From NCBI GenBank assembly GCA_943356425.1, contig CALRFE010000004.1, forward strand, positions 1-21,626: a stretch of DNA of 21,626 nucleotides. The letters are read 5' to 3'. This stretch comes from Candidatus Nomurabacteria bacterium (GTDB taxonomy: Bacteria > Patescibacteriota > Minisyncoccia > Phycocordibacterales > UBA9973). Shown in pieces: positions 20,529 to 21,626 of the stretch (within the stretch, counting starts at the first letter, position 1; the number at the start of each line of letters is the position of its first letter). The notes beneath the pieces were generated by a model. That model was not told the origin of the DNA. It worked only from the letters and a program-made list of their open reading frames with translations, and did no database searches. The translations under genes were made by a program, and so were the position numbers.

Positions 20529-21121
20529 GTATCGGCAAGATTGTCTGTTTGGAAGTTTTCAATTCTCTGCATGATATTCTGCACATGCTTTGCGTATCCA
20601 GGAGCAATTTCTTCAGGATTGTATGCATGCAAGATGCCTACAACGTCCTTACCAGAATAGTATTGGTCAGTATGTTGGTTATTACCGCCAAGGTGCTCAG
20701 AAATGGTCGCAATGGCATCGTCGATCGAATCAAATGGGATCGTTCCACCGCCCCATCCGAAACAGTTGTTTGTACCTTTGATGATGAACTTACAACCGGT
20801 CGATTCCGCCATTCCGATGGCCGCAACGAGCGCCCATGGGAGATTGTTTTTTTCCGCTGCGAGCACGAATTCCTTTCCGTGACCTTCGAGCGGGAGATTG
20901 TATTTTCCAAAGTACGCGTCTATCTTTTGAGCCTTTTCTTCGAGATCTTTCTGCTTGTTATCCAGAGCCTCGTTCGAAAGGGTCCCATTTTGTACATTCG
21001 CTAGTACTGCTACAGTTGGGATCTTCTCCACAAAGTTCATTGGACTAAGGGTGAAGCTTGTCGCCAAAATAGGAATTACGACAAATGACTGTAGAGATCG
21101 AAGGATATATTCCTTTTGCAT
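20507..21121 (-). CDS. Secreted lysozyme-like (glucosaminidase/transglycosylase-type) protein
   Basis: 204 residues. A signal or anchor sequence (about 9-42) precedes a short coiled-coil-like stretch (NEALDNKQKDLEEKAQKIDAYF, about 50-71) and a lysozyme-like domain: FVLAAEKNNLPWALVAAIGMAESTGC (86-110) with the likely catalytic Glu106, then NNCFGWGGGTIPFDSIDDAIATISEHL (118-144). This E...G.N.FGWG..IPF.S...A pattern is found in bacterial muramidase/glucosaminidase-like proteins. It probably remodels the cell's own peptidoglycan. On the minus strand a CATAAT box lies 8 nt before the ATG. The stop codon is inside the terminator loop. Confidence 0.8.
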   Translation of the reverse strand: MQKEYILRSLQSFVVIPILATSFTLSPMNFVEKIPTVAVLANVQNGTLSNEALDNKQKDLEEKAQKIDAYFGKYNLPLEGHGKEFVLAAEKNNLPWALVAAIGMAESTGCKFIIKGTNNCFGWGGGTIPFDSIDDAIATISEHLGGNNQHTDQYYSGKDVVGILHAYNPEEIAPGYAKHVQNIMQRIENFQTDNLADTATKKSA

Positions 21122-21129
21122 ATAAAGCG

Positions 21130-21135
21130 ATTATG
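21130..21135 (-). promoter_or_regulatory. -10-like box of the lysozyme-like gene
   Basis: CATAAT on the minus strand 8 nt before the start codon at 21121; no convincing -35. Confidence 0.35.
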
Positions 21136-21180
21136 CTTCGCCAAACTCGTGACTGGGTCGTGTTTTGTTTAAAGCCCTGA

Positions 21181-21215
21181 AAGGTATCTAAACAAAAATA
21201 CCCTTATATATAAGC
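21181..21215. repeat. Palindromes in the 250-bp gap before the lysozyme-like gene
   Basis: GGTAT (21183-21187) and ATACC form an inverted repeat around 21183-21202, and CTTATATATAAG (21204-21215) is a perfect 12-bp palindrome. They could be operator sites. The rest of 21122-21374 holds no gene that I can support. Confidence 0.35.
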
Positions 21216-21308
21216 ACGGATGCGAATATATTCAGGTACCCCCATATAGTAGCATATCCGGAAGGAAAAGTCAATAGTTATACAACGCTTTTCATGACTG
21301 TCAAATAT

Positions 21309-21335
21309 AAAAAACCTTTATAAAATAAAGGTTTT
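21309..21335 (-). terminator. Terminator of the NUDIX gene
   Basis: AAAACCTTTA (21311-21320) pairs with TAAAGGTTTT (21326-21335); on the minus strand the hairpin is followed by a T6 run. It lies 40 bp past the stop of the NUDIX gene. Confidence 0.65.
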
Positions 21336-21374
21336 AAGGTCGTTTTTACTTGACGGCTTGTACTTAAAATTGCC

Positions 21375-21626
21375 CTATTTTTTCGCTGTGGAAAAGAAAC
21401 TTGACGCTTCTACCCTATCTAAGACGAATGAGATCATTTTGTGATCATCATCAAAGATCCCAGTACCCAAAAAGTACTTACCTTCGAGAAATGCCGGTAT
21501 CCAAAACCGGTCGTCAGGCCACATTTCATCATACGGGATGGCGTTTTTGTCTACCCAAAGAAGATCCATCTCATCATTTTCAGTTGGCTCGCCAGTAAAA
21601 TCGTTCGAATAGAAAACATGGACCTC
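21375..21626 (-). CDS. MTH1-type 8-oxo-dGTP diphosphatase, C-terminal part
   Basis: The frame is open from the right edge of the window; 83 residues are visible. EVHVFYSNDFTGEPTENDEM, then LLWVDKNAIPYDEMWPDDRFWIPAFLEGKYFLGTGIFDDDHKMISFVLDRVEA closely follows the C-terminal half of MTH1/NUDT1 (EVHVF, W, IP, MWPDD.YW.P, F.G.F). These NUDIX enzymes clear oxidised purine nucleotides. The MWPDD segment contains the substrate-base-binding Trp and Asp residues of MTH1. The NUDIX box itself lies outside the window. The apparent ATG at 21569 is internal, not the start. Confidence 0.85.
   Translation of the reverse strand, partial: EVHVFYSNDFTGEPTENDEMDLLWVDKNAIPYDEMWPDDRFWIPAFLEGKYFLGTGIFDDDHKMISFVLDRVEASSFFSTAKK

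Noticed and set aside
21375..21569. Complete 64-residue gene at the right edge
   Set aside because: The frame continues to the window end with clear MTH1 sequence (EVHVF), so the ATG at 21569 is internal and the gene is partial.

Overview
The window reads as a chromosome segment from a Candidate Phyla Radiation (Patescibacteria, Parcubacteria-like) bacterium. The basis is compact genes, moderately low GC, almost no Shine-Dalgarno sites, a metal-site-less metallo-beta-lactamase-fold protein of the kind common in that group, and large membrane-anchored fibronectin-III surface proteins. TAA, TAG and TGA all end genes (rsmE ends in TGA inside an ATGA overlap with uppP), so the UGA-to-glycine code of Gracilibacteria does not apply. 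The phylum call is inference from gene content.

Region 1 (1-7600) is mostly housekeeping: an MBL-fold protein (-), a structured RNA leader ending in a terminator just before an S1-domain gene (rpsA-like) that is split by an in-frame TAA, a small membrane protein, pth (-), divergent lepB, then lepB-hisS-def-fmt in one direction, and raiA/hpf and a DUF167 gene (-). Protein export, His-tRNA charging, start-Met formylation and deformylation, peptidyl-tRNA recycling and ribosome hibernation are grouped here.

Region 2 (7597-9650) begins at tRNA-Asn(GTT). The 3' end of the tRNA is mirrored in a large interrupted inverted repeat, followed by a fragment resembling the N terminus of a second HisRS, an AT-richer 2H-phosphoesterase-like gene, a YdeI/OmdA-type gene (-), two membrane-protein genes and a 45-residue, very basic protein gene. 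It looks like an accessory patch at a tRNA.

Region 3 (9777-17964) is cell-surface material: a secreted FN3 plus peptidoglycan-binding protein; a giant anchored M64-like metallopeptidase with Ig/FN3 repeats and an unusual HExxxH zinc motif; a transglutaminase-like protein overlapping a cytidylyltransferase-like protein; a strongly expressed-looking structured ncRNA; a second anchored FN3 protein sharing the N-terminal anchor of the M64 protein; and a DUF2231 membrane protein.

Region 4 (17974-21626) holds rsmE and uppP (overlapping), a probable lipoprotein, a lysozyme-like secreted protein, and the 3' part of an MTH1-type NUDIX gene that runs off the window.

Window-wide features: (i) -10-like boxes lie 6-9 nt before the start codon of many genes, suggesting leaderless mRNAs; (ii) gene ends carry very long, nearly perfect, bidirectional terminator hairpins, several overlapping stop codons; (iii) a dispersed CTAAA/TAGTAAGTAGAAA-type repeat lies at gene ends and appears to extend into the coding ends of def and fmt and into rsmE.
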